The notes under the pieces: model-generated
Database searches by the model: none
What the model saw: the letters and a program-made list of their open reading frames with translations, nothing else
Told to the model about the DNA's origin: nothing
Source: Flexivirga endophytica
Lineage (GTDB): Bacteria; Actinomycetota; Actinomycetes; Actinomycetales; Dermatophilaceae
Length of the DNA: 64,000 bases
Reading direction: 5' to 3'
NCBI RefSeq assembly: GCF_014640635.1
Contig: NZ_BMHI01000003.1
Span: 645,500-709,499, forward strand
Position numbers and translations under genes: made by a program
In this document: piece by piece, positions 1 through 8,759 of the stretch
Layout: each line of letters starts with the position of its first letter
Position numbering within the stretch: position 1 is the first letter of the stretch

Positions 1-2534
1 ACAGCGTGCTCGACGGTCGGGCCGGTCAGGTCGAGACGCCGTTCGTCGGCCGCGCCGACGAATTGTCAACATTGAGTGGGGCACTCGCCGCGGCGATGGA
101 ACGGAGGGGCTCGGTCGTCGATGTGGTCGGCGAGCCGGGCATCGGCAAGTCCCGACTCGTCGCCGAGCTGACCGTGCCGGACGGTATGACGAGCCACGTC
201 ACGACGGTCAGCAGCTACGACACGGGCATGCCCTACATCGCGGTGCGCAGCCTGCTGCGCTCCGTGCTCGGCATCTCGCCGCACGACACACCGGAGGCGA
301 TCGCCCTGAGCCTGGCGGGACGCGTGCACGCGACGGTGCCGGAGCTACTGCCGTGGCTGCCCTTGCTCGGCATACCCCTCGACCTGGACCTGACGCCGAC
401 CCGCGAGGTGCGGGAGGTGGATCCGAAGTTCCGGCGTGGCCGCATCGAGGAGCTGACGGTGGCACTGCTCGCCGCCCTGCTGCCCGGCCCGACGCTGCTG
501 GTCTTCGAGGACACCCACCTGATGGACGAGGCGTCCAGCGCTCTGCTGCACCGACTGGCCGTGGAGAGCCACCGGCAGTCGTGGTGTGTCGTGGTCACGC
601 GGCGTTACGTCCCCATCGGTTACGAACCGGTCCTGGCCGTGCCCGACCTGCGCGTCGTACTGGCCGCTGTGTCACCGGAGGCGGCGCTCGAGCTGCTCGA
701 GTCGGTCTCCGGCACCAGACGGCCGAGCCGGCACCTGTTGGAGGCGATGGCGGAGCGCGCCGAGGGCAACCCGCTCTTCCTGACCTCGCTGGGTTCGATG
801 ACCGATGCATCCACCGGGACCGACGACGAACTGCCCGACTCGGTCGAGGCGGTGCTGATCGCGGACATCGACCGGCTGGCTCCCACGGATCGGACTCTGC
901 TGCGGATCGCCGCGGTCCTGGGCACGCGCTTCGATCCGGCCCTGGTCGCGCAGCTGCGCCCGGAGCTGACCACGGCGGCCGAATTGCCGCACCGGCTGGC
1001 CGAATTCGTCCGCCCGGTCGAGACCGGTGTGGTGGAGTTCCGACACGCGATGGTGCGAGATGTCGCGTATGCCGGGCTGCCGTTCCGGCTGCGCCGGGTG
1101 GCGCACGAGCAGGTGGCGGTCGCCCTCGAGCAGTCCCCGGACCGGGCCACCGCGACACCCGCGCTGCTGAGCATGCACTTCCACGCCGCCGGCCTGGCGG
1201 ACAAGGCCTGGTCCTACTCGCTGCGGGCCGGTGACGAAGCGCGTGCGAAATACGCCTACGGGCAGGCCGCGGTCTTCTACGCGCGCGCCCTGGACGCCGG
1301 AGCGAACCGGCCGGGAACGACGCCGGCGGCACGCTCCGCGGCATACGTCTCACTCGGCGAATGCCGCGACATGGCCGGCGACTCCGCCGGCGCGCTGACC
1401 GCGCTGCGCCAGGCCCGACGGGACCTGCGCCCGGATGTGGTCGCCACTGCCGAGGTGCTCTACAAGGAAGCGCGAATCACCTTGCGTCTCGGGCGTTATC
1501 AGCCCGCGCTGGCGCAGCTGACCCGTGCCCTGAAACTGCTCGAAGGGGTCGAGGGGCCGGTTGCCGCGGGCGTCCGCGCGACGCTCGCCACCCGGTACGG
1601 CTTCTGCCGGCACCTGCAACGGCGGACGGCCGAGGCACTGCGCTGGGGACGGCTGGGTGTCCGGTGGGCGGAGGAGTCCGGCGACCAGACGGTCCTGGCG
1701 CACGCCTACAACGCCCTGCATCTGGCGTATGGCGCCTCGACCGCCACCGAGGACCGGCCGTACGGCCAGCTCGCCCTCGCGCTCTACGAGAAACTCGACG
1801 ACCTGAGTGGCCAGGCACTCACGGTCAACAACCTCGCGATCGACGCCTACAACACCGGGCGATGGGACGAGGCAGTCGACGGATTCGCCCGAGTGGCGGG
1901 CAGTTTCCGCCGGCTCGGTGACGACGCCAACGAAGCGACCGCGCTCTACAACCGCGCCGATGTGCTCGTCACCCAACGCCGCCACGCCGACGCGCTTCCC
2001 GTCCTGGACGCGGCGCTACGACTGGCGCTCGGGGTCGACGACGAGGAGCTGATCGGACTCACCTACCGCGAGCAGGCCCGCGCGCGGGCCGGGGTCGGCG
2101 ACCGCTCGGAGGCCTGGCAGCTCTTCGACCGGGCCCGAGAAGTGCTGGAGGGCCTGCACCTGACCACCGAGGTCATCCTGCTCGACGCCGCACGGGCCGA
2201 GGCGCTGCTGGACACCGGGCGTCCGGCCGAAGCGCTCGCGCTGCTGGACGATGCCTTCGAGGCGGCAGAGGCCAGAGCCGCCGACACGCTGGCCAGGCTG
2301 CATCGGATCCGGGCGCACGCCCTGGTGGCGCAAGGTCTCCCGCGCGAAGCAGCGGCCACCGCTCGGGCCGGATTGGACCAGGACACAGGAGATTTCGGCG
2401 GCTTCGAGCCCGCGCTGCTCCGCCTCGCACTGGCCGACGCAACCCGCGACGACGACCTGCGCGACGAGTCGCACCGGGTCCTGGCCACGCTCGGTGTGTC
2501 ACCGCCAGAACCCGGTGAGTCGGCCGCCGGCTGA
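1..2534 (+). CDS. AAA-ATPase/TPR signalling protein, 5' end cut by window
   Basis: Large STAND-like ATPase, probably the C-terminal part of a class III cyclase-AAA-TPR protein. Counted from a possible GTG at position 6, residues 11-16 read TPFVGR, the usual entry to this AAA domain. A Walker A motif GEPGIGKS lies at about 42-49 and a Walker B-like LLVFEDTH at about 163-170. From about residue 400 the protein is Ala/Leu-rich TPR-type helical repeats. No C-terminal LuxR helix-turn-helix is present, which argues against the MalT/LuxR relatives. The frame is open to the window edge, so the GTG at 6 may be internal and a nucleotide-cyclase domain may lie upstream; that is inference. The stop abuts the stop of the convergent secreted-protein gene. 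Confidence 0.8.
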   Translation, partial: SVLDGRAGQVETPFVGRADELSTLSGALAAAMERRGSVVDVVGEPGIGKSRLVAELTVPDGMTSHVTTVSSYDTGMPYIAVRSLLRSVLGISPHDTPEAIALSLAGRVHATVPELLPWLPLLGIPLDLDLTPTREVREVDPKFRRGRIEELTVALLAALLPGPTLLVFEDTHLMDEASSALLHRLAVESHRQSWCVVVTRRYVPIGYEPVLAVPDLRVVLAAVSPEAALELLESVSGTRRPSRHLLEAMAERAEGNPLFLTSLGSMTDASTGTDDELPDSVEAVLIADIDRLAPTDRTLLRIAAVLGTRFDPALVAQLRPELTTAAELPHRLAEFVRPVETGVVEFRHAMVRDVAYAGLPFRLRRVAHEQVAVALEQSPDRATATPALLSMHFHAAGLADKAWSYSLRAGDEARAKYAYGQAAVFYARALDAGANRPGTTPAARSAAYVSLGECRDMAGDSAGALTALRQARRDLRPDVVATAEVLYKEARITLRLGRYQPALAQLTRALKLLEGVEGPVAAGVRATLATRYGFCRHLQRRTAEALRWGRLGVRWAEESGDQTVLAHAYNALHLAYGASTATEDRPYGQLALALYEKLDDLSGQALTVNNLAIDAYNTGRWDEAVDGFARVAGSFRRLGDDANEATALYNRADVLVTQRRHADALPVLDAALRLALGVDDEELIGLTYREQARARAGVGDRSEAWQLFDRAREVLEGLHLTTEVILLDAARAEALLDTGRPAEALALLDDAFEAAEARAADTLARLHRIRAHALVAQGLPREAAATARAGLDQDTGDFGGFEPALLRLALADATRDDDLRDESHRVLATLGVSPPEPGESAAG

Positions 2535-3485
2535 TCAGATCGTGCCGCGCACGTCCTTGGCGAAGAGCACGACCAGCAACAGGTCGCCGGCGTTGTCGCG
2601 GGAGCTGGAGACGTAGTCGGTGCAGAAGTCCTGATCGGCGCCGATGACGCCCTTGCTCGGGCAGGCGGGTGCGGCCGTCAGCGGGTCCGTCGCCGACTGC
2701 GCCCACTGCGCGGTGTAATGCGGCACGCCGCCCTTGCCGCACAGCGACTTGTCGCAGACGAGCGTCATCCTCGCCGGGTCGGCACGGGTGTAGAGGCCGG
2801 TCATACCGGCGATGAACTGCGTCACGGTGTTGCCGGTGTGGCAGTGCGGGGTCCCGGCGTTGCACGGCCCAATGGTCATCACAGCGTTGGTGGTGGTGCC
2901 GTTCGGCAGGTCGACGATGCCGCAGATCGGGTTGGCCGGGCCGACCGTGGTGCACCCGGCGCCGTCGGCCCCTGCTGTGAGGGGCGAGCTTCCGCCGGCG
3001 AGGACACTGAGCGAGGACTCGACCCGGAAGGCGGCCGAGTTGCCGCTCGCGATCTTGTTGCTGTTGATGGCCTCGGCGTGGATCTGCAACGCCGAGGTCG
3101 CAGTGTCGTACTTCTCGTCCACGGTCACGCTGGTGGTGTTGGCGGGGATGACGACCTGGGTGGTGCTGAGCCGGCCGACACCGCTTCTCGGCGACAGAGC
3201 GACGGTCGTGTCCTTGTTCTGCGCGGACGAGAGCGACACCGTGGCCTCGAACTGCACATTCACGGCCGTGAGCACGGTGGGGATGGACGCGCCCGGTGCG
3301 CCGTTCAACGCGGCCAGGAGCACCGGGTCGGTCGATGCGCTCACGCTGAGCGTGGCGGTCGGGGTCGGGCTCGCGCCGGCGGGGGCCGGCGCCGCGAACA
3401 GGGCGCCGAGCAGTGCGAGCGCCGAAAGTATGGCGAGGACGACACGCGCCCGCAGGGCGCGACTCGGAAAGTGCTGGAACATCAT
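2535..3485 (-). CDS. secreted Cys-rich protein of unknown function
   Basis: Product of 316 aa with a classic signal peptide: arginines near the N terminus, a hydrophobic run (VVLAILSALALLGALF) and an Ala-rich cleavage region ending near PAGAS. The mature part is Thr/Ser/Ala-rich, followed by a C-terminal half with about nine cysteines (for example CTTVGPANPICG, PCNAGTPHCH, CDKSLCG), suggesting disulfides outside the cell. I recognise no catalytic motif. The start is the tandem ATG at 3485/3482, preceded by GAGGAG at a good distance; longer readings of the frame have no ribosome binding site. It diverges from the transporter-patatin fusion and ends back-to-back with the AAA/TPR gene. Confidence 0.8.
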   Translation of the reverse strand: MMFQHFPSRALRARVVLAILSALALLGALFAAPAPAGASPTPTATLSVSASTDPVLLAALNGAPGASIPTVLTAVNVQFEATVSLSSAQNKDTTVALSPRSGVGRLSTTQVVIPANTTSVTVDEKYDTATSALQIHAEAINSNKIASGNSAAFRVESSLSVLAGGSSPLTAGADGAGCTTVGPANPICGIVDLPNGTTTNAVMTIGPCNAGTPHCHTGNTVTQFIAGMTGLYTRADPARMTLVCDKSLCGKGGVPHYTAQWAQSATDPLTAAPACPSKGVIGADQDFCTDYVSSSRDNAGDLLLVVLFAKDVRGTI

Positions 3486-3597
3486 GCGGCTCCTCGGAGA
3501 TCGGACAAGCATGCCTTCCAGGGTCCTGCTCCGCCGCCGGAAAAAGATCCGTGAACTCACGGAGGTTTCGCGCCGGCAACTCGCACATGCTCCCGAT

Positions 3598-6500
3598 ATG
3601 GCGCTGCGGTATGACGTTGAGACACAGGACGACTCGTCCGGCAGGATCCCGCCGCGGCCGAAGGCGCGCCGGGCTCGTATCCCCGAGCGGACCGTGCTGC
3701 TGGTGGCTTCGGGTGGGGCGCTGCTGGCGTTCCTGGACGTCACGATCGTCAACATCGCGTTCCCGAGCATCCGCGACTCGTTCACGACCGTGTCCATCGG
3801 GACCATCTCGTGGGTGCTGAACGCCTACAACATCATCTTCGCGGCGTTCCTGATCATCTTCGGCCGGTTGGGCGACCTGATCGGGCGGCGTCGCGTCTAC
3901 CTGCTGGGCGTGGGCGTGTTCACCCTCTCCTCGGCGGTGTGTGCGCTCTCGCCGTCGGTGGAGGTGCTGATCGCGGCACGTGTGGTCCAGGCGCTCGGAG
4001 CAGCGATGCTCGTGCCGGCGTCCCTCGCCGTGGTCATCGACGGGTTCCCGGCGGCCAGACGGGCTCGCGCGGTCGGATTGTGGTCGGCCGCTGCCGCCGT
4101 GGCGGCCGGGCTCGGCCCACCAGTCGGCGGTGCGCTGGTCGAGGCGGGCGGCTGGCGGTGGGCCTTCTGGGTCAACGTCCCCCTCGGTGCCGGCGCCTGG
4201 TTGCTGGGCCGGCGGAACCTGGTCGACAGCCGGGCGCCCGGGCGCCGCAGGCTGCCCGACATACGCGGCGCCCTGCTCCTGACGGGTGCGCTCGCACTGG
4301 CCACCACAGTGATCATCAAGGCGTCCGAGTGGGGCGGCTCCAGCGTGACGTTGTGGGTCGTCGCGGGCGGTGCGGTGCTTCTCTTCGGCTGCTTCGTGCT
4401 CAGCTCCGTGCGACACCCGGTGCCGGTCCTGGACCTGGCGATGATGCGCTACCGGCCGTTCCTCGTCGCGAACATCGCCACCGCTGTCGCCGGTGTCGGC
4501 TTCTTCGCCTACATGTTGACGAATGTCCTTTGGTTGCAATACGTCTGGCACTACACGGTGCTGGAGTCGGGGCTGGCGCTGGTGCCCGGCGCGGTCGCCG
4601 CCGCGGCCACCGCCGGACTGCTCGAACCGGTCGCGGAGCGCCTCGGCTACCGGTGGGTGATCGCCGCCGGTTTCGTCGTCTGGGTGCTCTCCTACGTCTG
4701 GTATGTCGAAGCGGTGGGCACCTCACCGGCGTTCCTCGCCCAGTGGCTGCCCGGCCAGATCATCAGCGGGATCGGGGTGGGCGCCACCCTGCCGCTCCTG
4801 GCGGCAGCCGGCCTGGTCACCCAGCCCGGCGACAAGTTCGGCACGGCCTCGGCGGTCATCTCCAGCACCCGGCAGGTCGGCGGCACCATCGGCATCGCAC
4901 TGCTCGTCGCGATCCTGGGTACGCCTACGGCGCTGAACGTGGTGCCGAACCTGCGACACGGCTGGCAGATCAGCATCTACTGCTTCGCTGCGGGCGCCGT
5001 GATCGCCTTGTGCCTCGGGCCGATCCGTCAGCGGGCCGGCAACGCAGCGGCGGACGCCGCAACCGCGGCGGGTGCACGGGTGCAGCAGCCCGACACGTCC
5101 TCGGTCGTGTTGAGCGGGGACCTGCCGCCGGAGGAGCACTCGCTCTTCCGGCGGCTGCCCGAGTCGACCCGGATACAGCTGAATGCGGCCGGTCCCCGAT
5201 GGACGGTGCCCGCCGGGGACTGGCTGATGCGCCGCGGGGAGACCGCCGACCGGATGTTCGTCCTCCTCTCCGGCCGCGCCGAGGTCGTCATCGGGGACGA
5301 GGTCGTGCGCGAGCTCGGTCCCGGTGCCGTCATCGGCGAGCTGGCGCTGCTGACCGGTGGCGAACGCTCCGCGTCCGTCCGCGCGCGACGCGACTGCGAG
5401 GTGCTCGAGATCTCGAAAGCATTGATGGACAAGACAATTGCCCAGGATCCGGTCGCCCTGTCGGCGCTGGTGACCGTGCTGGCCGGTCGGCTGGCGGATG
5501 CCCGGCCGCCGGTCACTCGCACCGCCGCGCGACCCGGGCTTGTCGCAGTCATCGGCGCCGGGCCCGGCGCCGATGCGGACGCGGTCGCTGCGTTGCTGCA
5601 CACAGCTCTGAGCCGGCGACTGCGGGTCGCTCTGCTCCCGGGCCACAGTCCGCGGGCGGAGATCGACCGGGCCGAGTCCGACAACCGATTGGTCCTCGTG
5701 GTCAGTCCGACCCAGGACACCGAGTCTGCCGCCCGGTGCGCGCGGGAGGCCGATGTCGTCGTGCTCGTGGGACGTATGGCGGAGGCGCCACCCAGCGCCA
5801 TACTCCCGACGCACGCCCGGCCCGAGCTCGTCCTCGTCGGAGCCACCACGGCGACCTCCCGCGACGCCTGGTTGCTGGCGGTCGACCCCTGGCGGGTCAG
5901 CCGCCTGACCGACCGCGACGTCGTCGCCGGTCACGCGCCGAGCGCCATACAGGGACTGGCCGACAGGCTGTCCGGTGAAGCGTTGGGACTGGTCTTCGGC
6001 GGTGGCGGCGCGCGCGCCCTGTCGCAGGTCGGTGTGCTGCTCGAGCTGGAGGCCGCCGGGGTGCGGGTCGATCGGCTCGCCGGCACCAGCATGGGTGCCG
6101 TCATCGCCGGCATGTACGCGACGGGGGTGACTGCCGACGAGGTGAGCGACACGGCATACCAGGAGTTCGTCCGGGAGAGCATCCTGAGCGACTACCACCT
6201 GCCACGCACCTCCCTCGCGCGTGGTGCGCGGGTGCGGCGTGCGCTGCAGCGGTCCTACCGGGACCTGCGGATCGAGCAACTGCCTCGCGGGTTCCGGTGC
6301 GTGAGCACCGACCTGCTCACGCGCACCTCGGTCGTCCACCGCAGCGGATCGTTGGCGGATGCGATCGGCGCGTCGTCGCAGTTGCCCGTCCTGTTGCCGC
6401 CGATCGCTCGCGACGGGCGGCTGTTGGTGGACGGCGGAGTGCTGGACAACCTGCCGGTCGGCACCCTGACCGAGCGCAACGAGGGACCGATCATCGCGGT

Positions 6501-6807
6501 CGGTGTCTCGATGAGCGGCCAGCACCGTGCGACGGTGCCCGGTCAGCCCGCACGGCCGGTCCGGGTGCCGCCGTTGGGGGAGACGTTGTTGCGCACCCTG
6601 ATGATCGGTGGTGGCACGCCAGCGGATGCGGCGCGACTGGGTGCGTGGGTCCTCACCCCGCACTCGATGGGCGTGGGGTTGCTGGAGTTCCACCAGTTCG
6701 ACCGGATGGTGGAGTCCGGACGTGCCGCCGCGCGAGCCTTGCTGGAGCAGACCGGTGGCGACCTGTCCGCAGGGTCAGTTGACGCGCGCCGGCGCGAAAG
6801 CCGCTGA
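3598..6807 (+). CDS. MFS transporter - cyclic nucleotide-binding - patatin phospholipase fusion
   Basis: One 1069-aa polypeptide with three units. Residues ~30-475 form a DHA2/EmrB-type MFS transporter of about 14 membrane segments, with the motif A region GRLGDLIGRRR. Residues ~508-625 are a cNMP-binding domain whose phosphate-binding cassette GELALLTGGERSASV keeps the Glu and Arg that hold the cyclic phosphate. After a Rossmann-like stretch, residues ~793-1040 are a patatin/NTE lipase with GGGGAR, the nucleophile elbow GTSMG (Ser near 830) and the catalytic Asp in DGG (~945). The same architecture exists in mycobacteria (M. tuberculosis Rv3239c and Rv3728 from memory). It probably couples lipid or drug transport to cAMP-gated lipolysis; this is inference. 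An in-frame ATG at 3511 is an alternative start; neither start has a strong SD. Confidence 0.9.
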   Translation: MALRYDVETQDDSSGRIPPRPKARRARIPERTVLLVASGGALLAFLDVTIVNIAFPSIRDSFTTVSIGTISWVLNAYNIIFAAFLIIFGRLGDLIGRRRVYLLGVGVFTLSSAVCALSPSVEVLIAARVVQALGAAMLVPASLAVVIDGFPAARRARAVGLWSAAAAVAAGLGPPVGGALVEAGGWRWAFWVNVPLGAGAWLLGRRNLVDSRAPGRRRLPDIRGALLLTGALALATTVIIKASEWGGSSVTLWVVAGGAVLLFGCFVLSSVRHPVPVLDLAMMRYRPFLVANIATAVAGVGFFAYMLTNVLWLQYVWHYTVLESGLALVPGAVAAAATAGLLEPVAERLGYRWVIAAGFVVWVLSYVWYVEAVGTSPAFLAQWLPGQIISGIGVGATLPLLAAAGLVTQPGDKFGTASAVISSTRQVGGTIGIALLVAILGTPTALNVVPNLRHGWQISIYCFAAGAVIALCLGPIRQRAGNAAADAATAAGARVQQPDTSSVVLSGDLPPEEHSLFRRLPESTRIQLNAAGPRWTVPAGDWLMRRGETADRMFVLLSGRAEVVIGDEVVRELGPGAVIGELALLTGGERSASVRARRDCEVLEISKALMDKTIAQDPVALSALVTVLAGRLADARPPVTRTAARPGLVAVIGAGPGADADAVAALLHTALSRRLRVALLPGHSPRAEIDRAESDNRLVLVVSPTQDTESAARCAREADVVVLVGRMAEAPPSAILPTHARPELVLVGATTATSRDAWLLAVDPWRVSRLTDRDVVAGHAPSAIQGLADRLSGEALGLVFGGGGARALSQVGVLLELEAAGVRVDRLAGTSMGAVIAGMYATGVTADEVSDTAYQEFVRESILSDYHLPRTSLARGARVRRALQRSYRDLRIEQLPRGFRCVSTDLLTRTSVVHRSGSLADAIGASSQLPVLLPPIARDGRLLVDGGVLDNLPVGTLTERNEGPIIAVGVSMSGQHRATVPGQPARPVRVPPLGETLLRTLMIGGGTPADAARLGAWVLTPHSMGVGLLEFHQFDRMVESGRAAARALLEQTGGDLSAGSVDARRRESR

Positions 6808-8106
6808 GCTGCGCGAATATCCGATCGCCAGCACGACCGCACCGGCCATCACGGCGGTGCCGGCGCCGAGGGTGGCTGCGAAGCCGCCCGCCAACACGAC
6901 GATCCCCGGGTGCATGGCCCACAGCACGCCGCCACCGCGGCCCGGTCCGGACATGAAGATGCCCGGCGCCGGACCCTTGTGCGCGTAGAGCAGTTGCCCG
7001 CCGCTGACGAGCAGCGCGATCGTCACGCCGTATGCCGCGGCGTCACCGCCGGACCCGGTGGCCAGGCCGACGGCGGTGGCCACGACGAACTGCAGGATCG
7101 CGAGCGGCGCCAGGTGCAGCACGGCCTCGTGCGTCCAGGTCAGCCCGAGCAGCGACTGGTCGCCGGCCGCGGCGGCCTGGCCCTGCAGTCCGCGGGTCAG
7201 TCCGGACGCGCCGACGTGGGTGAGCACCACCAGGATCGGCAGCAGCAGCGGGGAGCTGGCGTTCTGCAGCGCGTTGAGACCGACCAGAACGACCGCCACG
7301 AGCTCCAGCACCAGCCAGCCCAACGACGACCAGCCGGTGCGCAGCAGCCCGGTGACGTCGGCCAGCACGACCGTCACGTGCGGTCCGGCAACCCGGATCC
7401 GCTCCGGCTTGTGCCGCAGTTTCAGCGAGAACGCCTGGGCACGCGCGCGCCGGGTGTCCGACACGATGAGCGAGGAGGTGACCGCTTCGGACAGCAGCGA
7501 CTGGCGCAGCATCGTGGCGCCGGGGATCGCCTCGACCAGCGGCCAGCTCGCCATACCGCCCAGGGGTGCGTGGCCACGCACCTGGCCGCGCAGCCACGAC
7601 TGCACGATGAGGATGCCGCCGAGCAGCCCGAGCACGACACCGACGACCAGCGCGGTGGCCGAGCCGCCCGCCATGGTGAAGCCGATCGGGAGCGCGACAC
7701 CGAGGCACAGGCATGACGTGAGCACCATCAGCTGGCTGCCGCGCCACGCGTCCCGCAGCGTCAATCGTCTGGGCAGGTCTGTGGCGACGACGAATTCGAT
7801 GTGTCCGGGCTCGGGCAGCACCGGACCGCGAGCGCCGCCGACCTTGAACGCGACGGCGGCGACCAGCAGCACGCCGACGACCGCGATGCCGGTCGCGAAG
7901 ATCGGTTGCCGCTCGATCCAGTGCAGTATCTGCGGCCACTCCTCGAAGACGTAATGCGCGAGGACCGACCCGTAGACGGTGCCGACCAGGGCTGCGAGGT
8001 AGGCGCTGAAGAGCGCGGACGACATCGGCCCGCCCTCGCCGCGATAACGCAGTTCGTAGGCGTCGGAGAGGCGTTCGCGCTCCTCCCTGGTGATCTGGGC
8101 GGCCAT
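6775..8106 (-). CDS. polytopic membrane protein, probable ABC permease-like subunit
   Basis: 443-aa integral membrane protein. The first ~27 residues are a charged cytoplasmic segment, followed by roughly ten hydrophobic stretches and a soluble stretch (~210-245) rich in Arg/Lys. I do not recognise a named family with certainty. Its position as the last gene of an operon, with its ATG overlapping the stop of an ABC ATPase (ATGA at 8106), makes a permease partner the best guess. The 3' end overlaps the stop region of the patatin fusion on the other strand by 33 bp, an antisense arrangement with no terminator between the genes. Confidence 0.75.
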   Translation of the reverse strand: MAAQITREERERLSDAYELRYRGEGGPMSSALFSAYLAALVGTVYGSVLAHYVFEEWPQILHWIERQPIFATGIAVVGVLLVAAVAFKVGGARGPVLPEPGHIEFVVATDLPRRLTLRDAWRGSQLMVLTSCLCLGVALPIGFTMAGGSATALVVGVVLGLLGGILIVQSWLRGQVRGHAPLGGMASWPLVEAIPGATMLRQSLLSEAVTSSLIVSDTRRARAQAFSLKLRHKPERIRVAGPHVTVVLADVTGLLRTGWSSLGWLVLELVAVVLVGLNALQNASSPLLLPILVVLTHVGASGLTRGLQGQAAAAGDQSLLGLTWTHEAVLHLAPLAILQFVVATAVGLATGSGGDAAAYGVTIALLVSGGQLLYAHKGPAPGIFMSGPGRGGGVLWAMHPGIVVLAGGFAATLGAGTAVMAGAVVLAIGYSRSSAAFAPARVN

Positions 8107-8759
8107 CAGGCGCCCTGCGGGAAGTGCACGGTCCGGGTCGCGGTGGTCTTGGCCAGCTCCTTGTCGTGGCAGACCCAGACCACGGACCCGCCGGCCGCCA
8201 CCCGCTCGCGGAGCACTTCACCGAGCAGCGCCCGCCGTCCCTCGTCCAGTCGCTGCTCGGGCTCGTCGAGCACCAGCAGCGCGGAGGGCCGCAGCAGCAC
8301 CATCGCCAGCTCGACGAGTTGCCTCTGCCCCGAGGAAAGTTCGGACAGGAAGCGGTTGCCGAAGCGGAGTATGTCGAGCCTGTTCAGGACCGCGGCGATG
8401 CGCTCGCCCGCGCCGTCGCGGTCGCCACCCCAGGTCTGGTCGATCAGGATCAGGTGATCGCCGACGGTGAGATCGCGGTAACCGGCGACCGGTCCGATCA
8501 GCGGAGCGATGACCCGGCGGGTCGCGTGGTCGCGCTCGTCGATCGGCTGACCGTCCAGCGTCACCGTGCCGGTGGTCGGCGCCAGGTTGCCGGTCAGGAC
8601 CCGCAGGAAGGTGGTCTTGCCGGCGCCGTTCTCACCGAGGATCGCGATGTTCTCGCCCGACTTCACCGTCAGGGACGTCGGCGCCAGCATGGTCACCTCG
8701 CCCTGGACGCAGCTGACCTTGTCGACCTTGATCCGGTCGAAGGTGGGCGCGCTACTCAT
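8106..8759 (-). CDS. ABC transporter ATP-binding protein
   Basis: 217-aa stand-alone nucleotide-binding subunit: Walker A GENGAGKT at 42-49, signature LSSGQ near 140, Walker B LLVLDEPE near 160 and the switch His in VCHDKE. It would power the membrane protein encoded immediately downstream. The start at 8759 overlaps the stop of the CPBP protease gene (ATGA) and its own stop overlaps the next start, so the three proteins are translationally coupled. The longer frame reading upstream is only the shadow of the protease gene. The substrate is unknown; the CPBP neighbour suggests a peptide, immunity or envelope role rather than nutrient uptake. Confidence 0.88.
   Translation of the reverse strand: MSSAPTFDRIKVDKVSCVQGEVTMLAPTSLTVKSGENIAILGENGAGKTTFLRVLTGNLAPTTGTVTLDGQPIDERDHATRRVIAPLIGPVAGYRDLTVGDHLILIDQTWGGDRDGAGERIAAVLNRLDILRFGNRFLSELSSGQRQLVELAMVLLRPSALLVLDEPEQRLDEGRRALLGEVLRERVAAGGSVVWVCHDKELAKTTATRTVHFPQGA

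Noticed and set aside
2812..3597. N-terminal extension of the MFS-patatin fusion
   Set aside because: The frame is open, but it overlaps the divergent secreted-protein gene, has no ribosome binding site and shows no membrane or family features.
2173..4551. Very long minus-strand open frame
   Set aside because: It runs antisense through the AAA/TPR, secreted-protein and MFS genes and its product is Arg/His/Gln-rich nonsense, a typical high-GC shadow.
4723..6693. 656-codon minus-strand frame opposite the fusion
   Set aside because: Composition (Arg, Gln, Asp, His) and total overlap with recognisable domains on the other strand mark it as a shadow.
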